A stretch of 64,000 bases of DNA from Candidatus Pantoea edessiphila (lineage in GTDB: Bacteria > Pseudomonadota > Gammaproteobacteria > Enterobacterales > Enterobacteriaceae): positions 22,737-86,736 of the forward strand of contig NZ_PDKU01000004.1 of assembly GCF_002933355.1 (NCBI RefSeq), written 5' to 3'. The notes beneath the pieces were generated by a model. It did not search any database. It was given only the letters and a program-made list of their open reading frames with translations, and was not told the DNA's origin. Shown here piece after piece: positions 56,872 to 64,000 of this stretch. The number at the start of each line of letters is the position of its first letter. Positions within the stretch are counted from its first letter, which is position 1. Both the position numbers and the translations under genes were made by a program.

Positions 56872-58686
56872 TTAGTTACTACGCATAGCTTTTTTACGTG
56901 CATTTTCTGTCAAATATCTTTTTCTAATACGAATTGATTTAGGGGTTATTTCAACTAACTCGTCATCATTAATAAATTCAAGAGCTTGCTCTAGTGTCAT
57001 TTGTAATGGAGGAACAAGGTTTATAGTTTCGTCGGTTCCAGCAGCACGCATATTAGTTAATTTTTTACCAGATAAGCAATTAACAGTTAAATCATTAGAA
57101 CGATTATGAATACCAACTATTTGTCCTTCATATACTTCTATACCCTGGTTGACAAACAAATGACCTCGATCTTGAAGATTATACAAAGCAAAAGCAACAG
57201 TCTTACCTTGTCGATTAGAAATTAACACACCATTTTTACGTTTTCCTACATCACTTGAACATAAGTTATCGTAATGACTAAATGTTGAATACATATTACC
57301 ACTACCAGAAGTAATCTTAATGAATTTATTACGAAATCCAATTAAACCACGACTAGGGATCAAATAATCGAGTCTTATACGACCTTTTCCATCTGTATCC
57401 ATGTTTTTAAGAGTGCCTTTACGTTCTCCCATTTCTTGTATTATTAATCCTTGATGTAATTCTTCAATATCTAATATTAGTTCTTCAAATGGTTCTTGTT
57501 TATGACCATTTATATCACGAAAAATTACTTTTGGACGAGATACAGCAAATTCAAAACCTTCACGACGCATATTTTCTATTAAAATTGATAAATGCAATTC
57601 TCCCCGACCTGATACACAAAAAACATCAGAATTATCAGTTTCTTTAACACGTAGAGATATATTATATATAACTTCTTTTTTTAAACGTTCGAAAATTTTG
57701 CGAGAAGTTAAATGTTTACCTTCTCGACCACAGAAGGGTGATGTATTAACATTAAAAAACATAGTGACTGTAGGTTCATCAACATTTAAATCTGGAAGGG
57801 CATTTATGTTTTTTGGATCACAAATAGTATCAGAAATTTTTAAGTCATTTAAACCGGTAATTGCTACTATGTCTCCAGCTTCAGCTTCATCAATATTAAT
57901 GTGTTTTAATCCAAGATAACCTAACACTTTATTAATTTTACCATGAATGATTTTGCCATTACAATTAGTTATAACAATATTTTGATTTGGCTTAATAGTA
58001 CCGTGTTTTAATCGTCCCATACCTATCAAGCCAAGATAATTATCGTTGTTTAATTGAGAAATTTGCATTTGTAATGGAGCATCAATTTTTCCTCTTGGTG
58101 GAGGTATATTGTCAATTATACTTTGATATAAAGGACTCATATCTTTAGCCATGTTATTATAATCTAAACCTGCAGTACCATATAAAGCAGAGGCATATAT
58201 AATTGGAAAATCTAGTTGTTCATCACTAGCATCTAGATTAACAAACATGTCAAATATTTTATTAACAACCCAATCTGGACGAGCACCATTACGATCAATT
58301 TTATTAACAACTACTATAATTTTTAAATTATTAGCTAATGATTTTTTAGTTACGAAACGTGTTTGAGGCATAGGGCCATCTATAGAATCAACAACTAGTA
58401 AAACTGCATCTACCATTGATAAAATTCTCTCGACTTCACCTCCAAAATCAGCATGTCCTGGAGTATCAATGATATTAATACGGTAATCATTCCATTTAAT
58501 AGCAGTATTTTTTGATATAATAGTAATCCCTCGTTCTTTCTCTAAATCGTTTGAATCCATGATTCGATCAATGTCTGCATAATTAGAATCACATAGACTA
58601 GATTGTTGAAGTAATTTATCAACTAGCGTAGTCTTCCCATGATCTACATGAGCAACAATTGCTATGTTACGTAAATTATGAAGCAC
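56872..58686 (-). CDS. typA: Ribosome-associated GTPase TypA/BipA
   Basis: TypA is an EF-G-like GTPase that helps 50S assembly and growth under stress and cold. G motifs are [10 protein letters not shown] near residue 13, [14 protein letters not shown] near residue 74 and NKIDR near residue 127. The C-terminal TypA-specific domain includes [11 protein letters not shown]. It has 604 residues (E. coli 607). Confidence 0.97.
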   Translation of the reverse strand: MLHNLRNIAIVAHVDHGKTTLVDKLLQQSSLCDSNYADIDRIMDSNDLEKERGITIISKNTAIKWNDYRINIIDTPGHADFGGEVERILSMVDAVLLVVDSIDGPMPQTRFVTKKSLANNLKIIVVVNKIDRNGARPDWVVNKIFDMFVNLDASDEQLDFPIIYASALYGTAGLDYNNMAKDMSPLYQSIIDNIPPPRGKIDAPLQMQISQLNNDNYLGLIGMGRLKHGTIKPNQNIVITNCNGKIIHGKINKVLGYLGLKHINIDEAEAGDIVAITGLNDLKISDTICDPKNINALPDLNVDEPTVTMFFNVNTSPFCGREGKHLTSRKIFERLKKEVIYNISLRVKETDNSDVFCVSGRGELHLSILIENMRREGFEFAVSRPKVIFRDINGHKQEPFEELILDIEELHQGLIIQEMGERKGTLKNMDTDGKGRIRLDYLIPSRGLIGFRNKFIKITSGSGNMYSTFSHYDNLCSSDVGKRKNGVLISNRQGKTVAFALYNLQDRGHLFVNQGIEVYEGQIVGIHNRSNDLTVNCLSGKKLTNMRAAGTDETINLVPPLQMTLEQALEFINDDELVEITPKSIRIRKRYLTENARKKAMRSN

Positions 58687-59140
58687 AATTCTACCTCGTT
58701 AATTAGTAAATTATTAATACATTTTAACAGTGATCTACCTTTTTAATAAAAAAATTCTTAAATTGAGAAAAAATTTATAATTAATATTATTAAAATTATC
58801 TATTATGAAGATAAATTGTATCTGTTTTATTTAACTGATTATATAATAAAATCAATAAAATTCATCGTTAAAATAATTATTTTTATATAAATCATTAATA
58901 AACATTATATTTAATGTGCTAAGATATTAACCTTTAATATGAATTAAAATATTACTCCTAAATCCATTATTAATGATACAATTAATGATGGATATTTAAT
59001 ATAAATTTTTAATGTATTTTAATCTTTTATCTTAATATTTTTTATTATTTAAAAATTAAAAATATTTGATTTTAATTACTAGATAAATGCATCAAAAATA
59101 AGTAAAATATTATTTCTAGCAGGATGTCTACTAATTTATT
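58687..59140. other. AT-rich divergent spacer between typA and engB
   Basis: This 454-bp stretch has no recognisable gene or RNA. Near its end an ATG at 59124 opens a 9-codon frame that stops at a TAA in the engB start region; it is not in frame with engB. Promoters for typA and engB should lie here but I cannot place them. Confidence 0.55.
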
Positions 59141-59758
59141 TTGGACTATATAATTTTGCCTAAATTTAATTATCAAAACACAAGTTTTATAATGAGCGTA
59201 CCTAATGTAAATTACTTACCCATTAATAATGGCATTGAAGTAGCTTTTATAGGTCGTTCTAATGCTGGAAAATCTAGTTTGTTAAATAAATTAACTAATC
59301 AAAAGAATTTAGCACGTAAAAGTAAAAAACCAGGTTGTACAAAATTAATTAATTTATTTAAAGTAGTAGAAAATAAGTATTTAGTAGATTTACCAGGATA
59401 TGGTTATGCTAAAATATCAAGATGTAATAGAATTAATTTGCAACATGTGCTCTTAGAATACATAAGAAAAAAGAACAATTTAATAGGATTAGTGTTATTG
59501 TTAGATATTAAGTATACATTAAATAATTTTGATAAAAGGATCATTAAATTAGCAAGAGATAAAAATATTTCTCTTCTTATCTTATTAACTAAAGCTGATA
59601 AATTTAATTGTTATGCACAAAACATAAAACTAAATATAATTAGAGAGACTTTAACAAATTTTATAGAGAATGTTCAAGTGGAAATTATTTCTTCTTTTAA
59701 GAATATAGGTGTTGATAATGTATACCAAAAGCTAAATATATGGTTTCAAAATTTTTAA
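59141..59758 (+). CDS. engB: Ribosome biogenesis GTPase EngB (YihA/YsxC)
   Basis: EngB is an essential GTPase in 50S subunit assembly and division. The G1 motif GRSNAGKSSL is near residue 37, with GCTKLINLF (switch I), DLPGYGYAK and TKADK following. No ATG matches the family start: similarity begins at KFNYQNTSFIMS, just after TTG codons at 59141 and 59156, while the first in-frame ATG (59192) would cut off residues conserved in E. coli. A TTG start, probably 59156, is therefore likely. It converges with polA, 12 bp apart. Confidence 0.94.
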   Translation: MDYIILPKFNYQNTSFIMSVPNVNYLPINNGIEVAFIGRSNAGKSSLLNKLTNQKNLARKSKKPGCTKLINLFKVVENKYLVDLPGYGYAKISRCNRINLQHVLLEYIRKKNNLIGLVLLLDIKYTLNNFDKRIIKLARDKNISLLILLTKADKFNCYAQNIKLNIIRETLTNFIENVQVEIISSFKNIGVDNVYQKLNIWFQNF

Positions 59759-59770
59759 AATATTATAAAT

Positions 59771-61612
59771 TTAATTCCAATGTGTTCCTATATTAATTTT
59801 TACTAAAAGTTTAGGATTTAATTTAGTGCTATTTTCCATTAACAACTTAATTTTTTGAGTATAATGTTCAACATAATCTTCATGAATTTCAAAAACAAGT
59901 TCATCATGTACCTGCATTATTGTTTTAATTTTATTATTATATTTTTGCTCTAATATATCTTCTATAGCAATCATGGCTTTTTTTATAATATCAGCTGCTG
60001 TTCCTTGTACCTGTAGATTAACGGATAAGCGTTTTATGTTTTTAAAACATTTATTAGATTTAATGTTACATAAATATAATCTACGACCTTCCAATGTTGT
60101 AATATATCCCTTATCAATTGCTGATTGATAAACATGCTTACTATAAATTAGTACGCTAGGATAGCGATCATAAAACATATCTATATATTTTTTTGCTTTC
60201 CTAATACTGATATTTAATTGATATGATAAACCAAATGGGCTTATTCCATAGATCACACTAAAATTAATTATTTTTGCAATGCGGCGTTGTTGGCTGGTAA
60301 TTTTATTCATTGACAAGCCAAAAAATTCCGCAGCAGTTATAGAATGTACATCCTCATGCTTATTAAACGATTCTAATAAATTTTTATCTTGTGATAAATA
60401 TGCAATAATACGTAGTTCAATTTGTGAATAATCAGCAGAAACAATTTTATTAAATTTTGTAGCAATAAATGATTTACGGATAAAAAAACCTTGATTATTG
60501 TCAACTGGAATATTTTGGAGATTAGGAAGTATAGATGATAACCTTCCAGTTAAAGTTGAGCATTGTTGATAAGAAGTATGAATGCGCCCACTGATATGAT
60601 TTACCATATGTGGTAATTTATCAGTATATGTGGATTTAATTTTTAATAAACTTCTATATTTCAAAATGATCTTTAATAATGGCTGATTGGATTCAAATTT
60701 AGATAAAACTTCATTTCTTGTAGAGATTTTACCACCTAATGTTTTTCTAGTTAATTCGATATTCTTGATATTAAATAAAATTTCTCTAATTTGTTTAGGA
60801 GAAGAAAGATTAAAAGAACATCCTGTTATTTTATGAGCTTGCAATTCTAAATCAATTAAGATGTTGCTTATTTTTTCAGATTGTTTGTTCAAGTATGTTC
60901 GGTTAATAAGAACGCCATTTCGTTCAATACGTGAAAGAATTTTTGCAATAGGTATATCTATTTTTTCAAATATTCTTTTTAATTCTGATTTTTTTTGTAA
61001 TTGATTCCATATTTTCAAGTGTAACATTAATATGATGTTTATATGTTCACATGAATAGGAACTAGCTATTTCTAATGAAATTTTATTAAAATAATATTTA
61101 TTCTTTATTTTATCAGAAATATTTTTATAGTAACTAATATCATAATCTAACCAAAAATTAACAAGCTTAATAAAATCATATTTACCTGATAAATTATTAA
61201 GAACATAAGATTCTAAATTAATATCGAAAATTCTATTTACCTCTATATTATAGTTTTTTAATACTGATATTTGATATTTTAAGTTTTTACATATCTTGTA
61301 TATAGTAACATCTTCAAATATCGGTTTAAGTCTTGTTAAAACTAAATTAGTATCAAGCTGTTTTGGTGAATTTTTGTAATCATGAGCTAATGGCAAATAT
61401 GCTGTAACACAAGGTGCAATAGCAAAACTAATTCCTATAATATTAACAGAAATGATATGCAAAGAATCGGTTTCTAAATGAAAAGCAAAAATATTGTTCT
61501 CCTTGATTCTTGTAATCCAGAAATCTAATATAGTTTCATTAAGAACCAAATTGTATGTTTTCATAAATTTATATCTTGTAATTGTATTTGATAATAAGTT
61601 TGTTTCTACCAT
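59771..61612 (-). CDS. polA: DNA polymerase I, C-terminal part (Klenow-like; dead proofreading site)
   Basis: This 613-residue ORF matches the large fragment of E. coli Pol I. Polymerase motifs are intact: motif A ADYSQIELRI, motif B RRIAKIINFSVIYG with the key Arg, Lys and Tyr, and motif C MQVHDELVFEI. The 3'-5' exonuclease fold is present but only one of its four metal-binding acids remains (E47). The positions of E. coli D355, D424 and D501 are His45, Gln114 and His190. The ATG overlaps the end of the 5'-nuclease ORF by 7 bp (ATGGTAG). A later ATG at 61564 is the alternative start. Confidence 0.95.
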   Translation of the reverse strand: MVETNLLSNTITRYKFMKTYNLVLNETILDFWITRIKENNIFAFHLETDSLHIISVNIIGISFAIAPCVTAYLPLAHDYKNSPKQLDTNLVLTRLKPIFEDVTIYKICKNLKYQISVLKNYNIEVNRIFDINLESYVLNNLSGKYDFIKLVNFWLDYDISYYKNISDKIKNKYYFNKISLEIASSYSCEHINIILMLHLKIWNQLQKKSELKRIFEKIDIPIAKILSRIERNGVLINRTYLNKQSEKISNILIDLELQAHKITGCSFNLSSPKQIREILFNIKNIELTRKTLGGKISTRNEVLSKFESNQPLLKIILKYRSLLKIKSTYTDKLPHMVNHISGRIHTSYQQCSTLTGRLSSILPNLQNIPVDNNQGFFIRKSFIATKFNKIVSADYSQIELRIIAYLSQDKNLLESFNKHEDVHSITAAEFFGLSMNKITSQQRRIAKIINFSVIYGISPFGLSYQLNISIRKAKKYIDMFYDRYPSVLIYSKHVYQSAIDKGYITTLEGRRLYLCNIKSNKCFKNIKRLSVNLQVQGTAADIIKKAMIAIEDILEQKYNNKIKTIMQVHDELVFEIHEDYVEHYTQKIKLLMENSTKLNPKLLVKINIGTHWN

Positions 61613-62472
61613 TTTAGACAGTCAATAAAACTTTTAAATTCATAACGATAAAATAATTTTTTTAGTTTTACGATATCCATTTTATTAATTAGCAACTCTT
61701 CATAATCTAAATTAATTAAGATATCTTTTTTAATTGTTGCCAATCGGTAAGATAATAAAACTGCTTCATGGTGTTTTTTTAATTGAATAGCAATTTGTTT
61801 TGCACCTCTTATTGGAAGATAAGATATTTTGTTCAAATCAGAATATATAGTTTTTATACTCCCTATTTCTTTTAATAAAAAAATTGCTGTTTTTTTTCCA
61901 ATTTTAGGTATACCAGGAATATTATCTGAGTAATCACCCATTATTGCTAATAAATCTACAATTAATTTAGGTGATACACCATATTTTTTTTCTATATCAT
62001 TAGGACCAAGAATTTTTTTAGTATGATTATCAATCAAATTAACATTTGATGTAACTAACTGAGCCATATCTTTATCATTACTACTAATTAAGATTGAAAC
62101 GCCTGATTGACTAATATTATGTGCTAAAGTTCCAATAACATCATCTGCTTCAAAACCATTTACAATTATTATTTTTAAACCCATTGCTATTAAAATTTCA
62201 TATAATGGTTTAATTTGTAATAGTAAATTGTTAGGCATAGGCAATCGATTATATTTATATTTTTCAAATAATTCATGTCTAAAAGTTTTCGGTGAACTAT
62301 CAAATACTACAGCAAGATGACTTGGTTTATATGTTTTTATTAAGCTTTGCAATATATTTATAAAACCAAAAATTGCACCAGTTGGTTCTCCTTTCGTATT
62401 CATGAGTAATGGAAAAACATAATATGCTCTATAAAGGGCAGATAATCCATCAATTAGAATTAAATTGTTCAT
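61606..62472 (-). CDS. polA: DNA polymerase I, N-terminal 5'-nuclease part
   Basis: This 288-residue ORF is the flap endonuclease/5'-3' exonuclease domain of Pol I, which removes RNA primers. Metal-binding regions are intact: LIDGLSALYRAYY, VFDSSPKTFRH, GFEADDVIG, SSNDKDMAQL and GDYSDNIPGIPKIGKKTA. It ends YEFKSFIDCLKW, exactly at the natural boundary before the Klenow part. The frame then changes by -1 at CTA AAA TGG TAG; one extra A would fuse it to the next ORF. Its ATG overlaps the dsbA stop (TAATG), so dsbA and both polA pieces form one transcript. Confidence 0.95.
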   Translation of the reverse strand: MNNLILIDGLSALYRAYYVFPLLMNTKGEPTGAIFGFINILQSLIKTYKPSHLAVVFDSSPKTFRHELFEKYKYNRLPMPNNLLLQIKPLYEILIAMGLKIIIVNGFEADDVIGTLAHNISQSGVSILISSNDKDMAQLVTSNVNLIDNHTKKILGPNDIEKKYGVSPKLIVDLLAIMGDYSDNIPGIPKIGKKTAIFLLKEIGSIKTIYSDLNKISYLPIRGAKQIAIQLKKHHEAVLLSYRLATIKKDILINLDYEELLINKMDIVKLKKLFYRYEFKSFIDCLKW

Positions 62473-63080
62473 TACTTTTTAATCAGAAAACTAATTATAT
62501 CAAAATAGTTATTAGTATTATTTTGTGAATGTATGTCTAAGTCTAAATCACTTATATTAATCATGTATTTACCATTTATAAATACAGCTGGTACATTAGT
62601 TACATTGAAATCTATGACTGCCTGTTTTTGTTTAATGACTAAAACTTTTACCGAAAAACTATCCCATAATTTTTGAAATTTTTCAGAGGAAATACGTAAT
62701 AATTTTATAAAAATATTTTTTATCTCTTTATTTGTTATTTGATTATTTTTTTGTATTGCACTGAAAATTGGCTTTATTACCTTATTTTCAATACCTAAAG
62801 CTATAGCAACAGCCCATGCATGAGTTAAATCAATATTATCATTTAGTAGAAAATCAACATTATACTTCACTAACTTAATATGATTCGGTATTTGATAATT
62901 ACTTAAATTATTTTCGAATTCATAACAATGTTGACAAGAAAATGAAAAGAACTCTAATACTTGAGGTTGATTGACAATAGGCTTTTGTAAGCAAATATAA
63001 TCTTTACCATCTATGAATGTAGTAGCAAATACATTAAAATTTATAATTACTCCAATTAATATAATACAAAATTTTTTCAT
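62472..63080 (-). CDS. dsbA: Periplasmic thiol:disulfide oxidoreductase DsbA, CQHC active site
   Basis: DsbA puts disulfide bonds into exported proteins. A signal peptide is visible (basic MKK, hydrophobic core, cleavage probably after NVFA). The thioredoxin fold has EFFSFSCQHCYEFE near residue 42-55; the active site reads Cys-Gln-His-Cys where E. coli has Cys-Pro-His-Cys. The cis-proline loop TNVPAVFING is kept. It has 202 residues (E. coli 208). It is directly upstream of polA, and dsbC is missing from its usual place by recJ. Confidence 0.93.
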   Translation of the reverse strand: MKKFCIILIGVIINFNVFATTFIDGKDYICLQKPIVNQPQVLEFFSFSCQHCYEFENNLSNYQIPNHIKLVKYNVDFLLNDNIDLTHAWAVAIALGIENKVIKPIFSAIQKNNQITNKEIKNIFIKLLRISSEKFQKLWDSFSVKVLVIKQKQAVIDFNVTNVPAVFINGKYMINISDLDLDIHSQNNTNNYFDIISFLIKK

Positions 63081-63191
63081 ATTGACCCCATGTTTTATAT
63101 TTCATTATTGAATACTTGATGTAAGTATAAAAACAATTTAAATTATATAATTTAATTTCAATTAAAAAATAGATTGGTTATAAACAATAAC

Positions 63192-63785
63192 ATGAACAAA
63201 TTAACAGGAATAATTTTAGCTGGTGGAGAAAGTTTACGCATGGGTGGTTATGATAAGGGTTTAATATTACTGCATCAAAAACCACTATATCAGCATGTAT
63301 TAAAAAGATTAAAACCTCAAGTAGATTATATTTTAATTAGTGCTAATCGCAATATCGATCGTTATAAATCAAGTGGTTACAAAGTTATAAAAGATTCATA
63401 TAAAGATATTTTAGGTCCTTTAAATGGGATATTAAGTTCATTAAAACGCATAAAAAGCGATTGGGCGGTATTTTGTCCTTGCGATACTCCCAATATACCA
63501 TTAAATTATGTAAAAAAATTATTCAATGAAAAAAACCACTCACCTATAGTATGGATCCAGTCTTCAAAAAGGGATCATCCTACTATGTCATTAATACATA
63601 AAAGTATATTGCAATCATACAAAAAAAACACAAAAAATCATAATTATATTTTCAAGTATGATTTAATCAGTTTTTTTAAAAAAAATAATGGATATCCTAT
63701 ATTATTTAATAATAATGAAACATCGTTTTATAACATTAATACTCCGCTAGATTTAAAGAATTATAATTCAACAAAAGCAATCTAA
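63192..63785 (+). CDS. mobA: Molybdenum cofactor guanylyltransferase
   Basis: MobA links GMP to molybdopterin to make the guanine dinucleotide cofactor of DMSO-reductase-family enzymes. The nucleotidyltransferase signature LAGGESLRMGGYDKGL is near residue 9, and the metal-binding FCPCDTPNIP is near residue 96. The ATG at 63192 (MNKLTGIILAGG) is preferred to the TTG at 63174. The length is close to the E. coli protein (194). It points toward the 5S gene as in E. coli, with mobB, yihD and srkA missing. Confidence 0.92.
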   Translation: MNKLTGIILAGGESLRMGGYDKGLILLHQKPLYQHVLKRLKPQVDYILISANRNIDRYKSSGYKVIKDSYKDILGPLNGILSSLKRIKSDWAVFCPCDTPNIPLNYVKKLFNEKNHSPIVWIQSSKRDHPTMSLIHKSILQSYKKNTKNHNYIFKYDLISFFKKNNGYPILFNNNETSFYNINTPLDLKNYNSTKAI

Positions 63786-63814
63786 GAGATTTTAGATTAG
63801 CATACAAAAATTAA

Positions 63815-63933
63815 TGCCTGGCAGTTTCCTACTCTCACATGGAGAAACTCCACACTACCATTGGCACCACGATATTTCACTTCTGAGTTCGGCATGGTTT
63901 CAGGTGGTACTATCGCGTTATAGCCGCCAGGCA
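63815..63933 (-). rRNA. rrf: 5S ribosomal RNA
   Basis: The minus strand gives a 119-nt 5S rRNA whose ends TGCCTGGCGG and CTGCCAGGCA pair as helix I. The loop block CCATGCCGAACTCAGAAGTG is the universal 5S core. It converges with mobA as rrfA does in E. coli. The 67 bp to the window edge contain no 23S sequence; the 23S gene is expected just outside. Confidence 0.98.
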
Positions 63934-64000
63934 AAAATAAACTTATAATTTTAAAAATTAAATTTATAACAAGCTAAAGTTTTATATATTCTCAATATTT

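Noticed and set aside
59759..59770. Spot 42 RNA (spf) between polA and engB
   Set aside because: Only 12 bp separate the two stop codons, so the RNA gene has been lost.
63934..64000. 3' end of 23S rRNA before the 5S gene
   Set aside because: The remaining 67 bp contain only AT-rich spacer with no conserved 23S terminal stem.

Overview
The window comes from the shrunken chromosome of a gammaproteobacterium of the Enterobacterales type, most likely a long-term insect symbiont. By eye, G+C is about one quarter. Spacers are AT-only filler, nearly every gene has a close Escherichia coli homologue in E. coli-like local order, and many E. coli neighbours are simply missing at the joins. There are no insertion sequences, phage genes or CRISPR arrays. 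The host and genus cannot be fixed from this sequence; Blochmannia-, Ishikawaella- or Tachikawaea-like lineages would fit.

Layout. 1-0.2 kb: the first 63 codons of rpoS, leaving the window. 0.7-1.9 kb: ispF-ispD (isoprenoids). 2.1-10.9 kb: an essentially complete sulfate-assimilation block, cysJ-cysI-cysH then cysG-cysD-cysN-cysC. 11.1-16.6 kb: queD, queE, eno, pyrG and queF (queuosine precursors, glycolysis, CTP). 16.9 kb: initiator tRNA-fMet. 17.2-25.5 kb: argA, recB and recC, with recD and ptrA missing. 25.6-34.8 kb: thyA, lgt, rppH, mutH, lysA, lysS, prfB (with its programmed frameshift) and recJ. 35.2-49.1 kb: ygfZ, pepP, fau (frame broken at an A10 tract), serA, rpiA, mscS, fbaA, pgk, epd, tktA and metK. 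49.4-53 kb: pitA and prlC, converging on a 15-bp hairpin terminator. 53.3-56.8 kb: gmk, rpoZ and recG, with spoT and trmH missing. 56.9-63.8 kb: typA, engB, polA split into two overlapping ORFs, dsbA and mobA. 63.8-63.9 kb: 5S rRNA, minus strand.

How the genes work together. Sulfate can be activated (CysDNC) and reduced (CysH, CysIJ with siroheme from CysG). With serA supplying serine precursor and metK using methionine, the cell keeps its own sulfur amino acid economy. argA, lysA and the glycolysis/pentose phosphate genes support amino-acid provisioning, and epd supports PLP synthesis.

The most notable signals are in DNA maintenance and expression. RecB keeps its helicase motifs but lacks two nuclease catalytic residues, and recD is absent from its locus. 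PolA is split between its 5' nuclease and polymerase parts, and three of the four proofreading carboxylates are replaced. fau can only be read through by slippage at A10. prfB keeps a classical +1 frameshift site with UUU as slip codon. rpoS is present although the relA and spoT loci are empty here. I did not find a wholly new multi-gene system.
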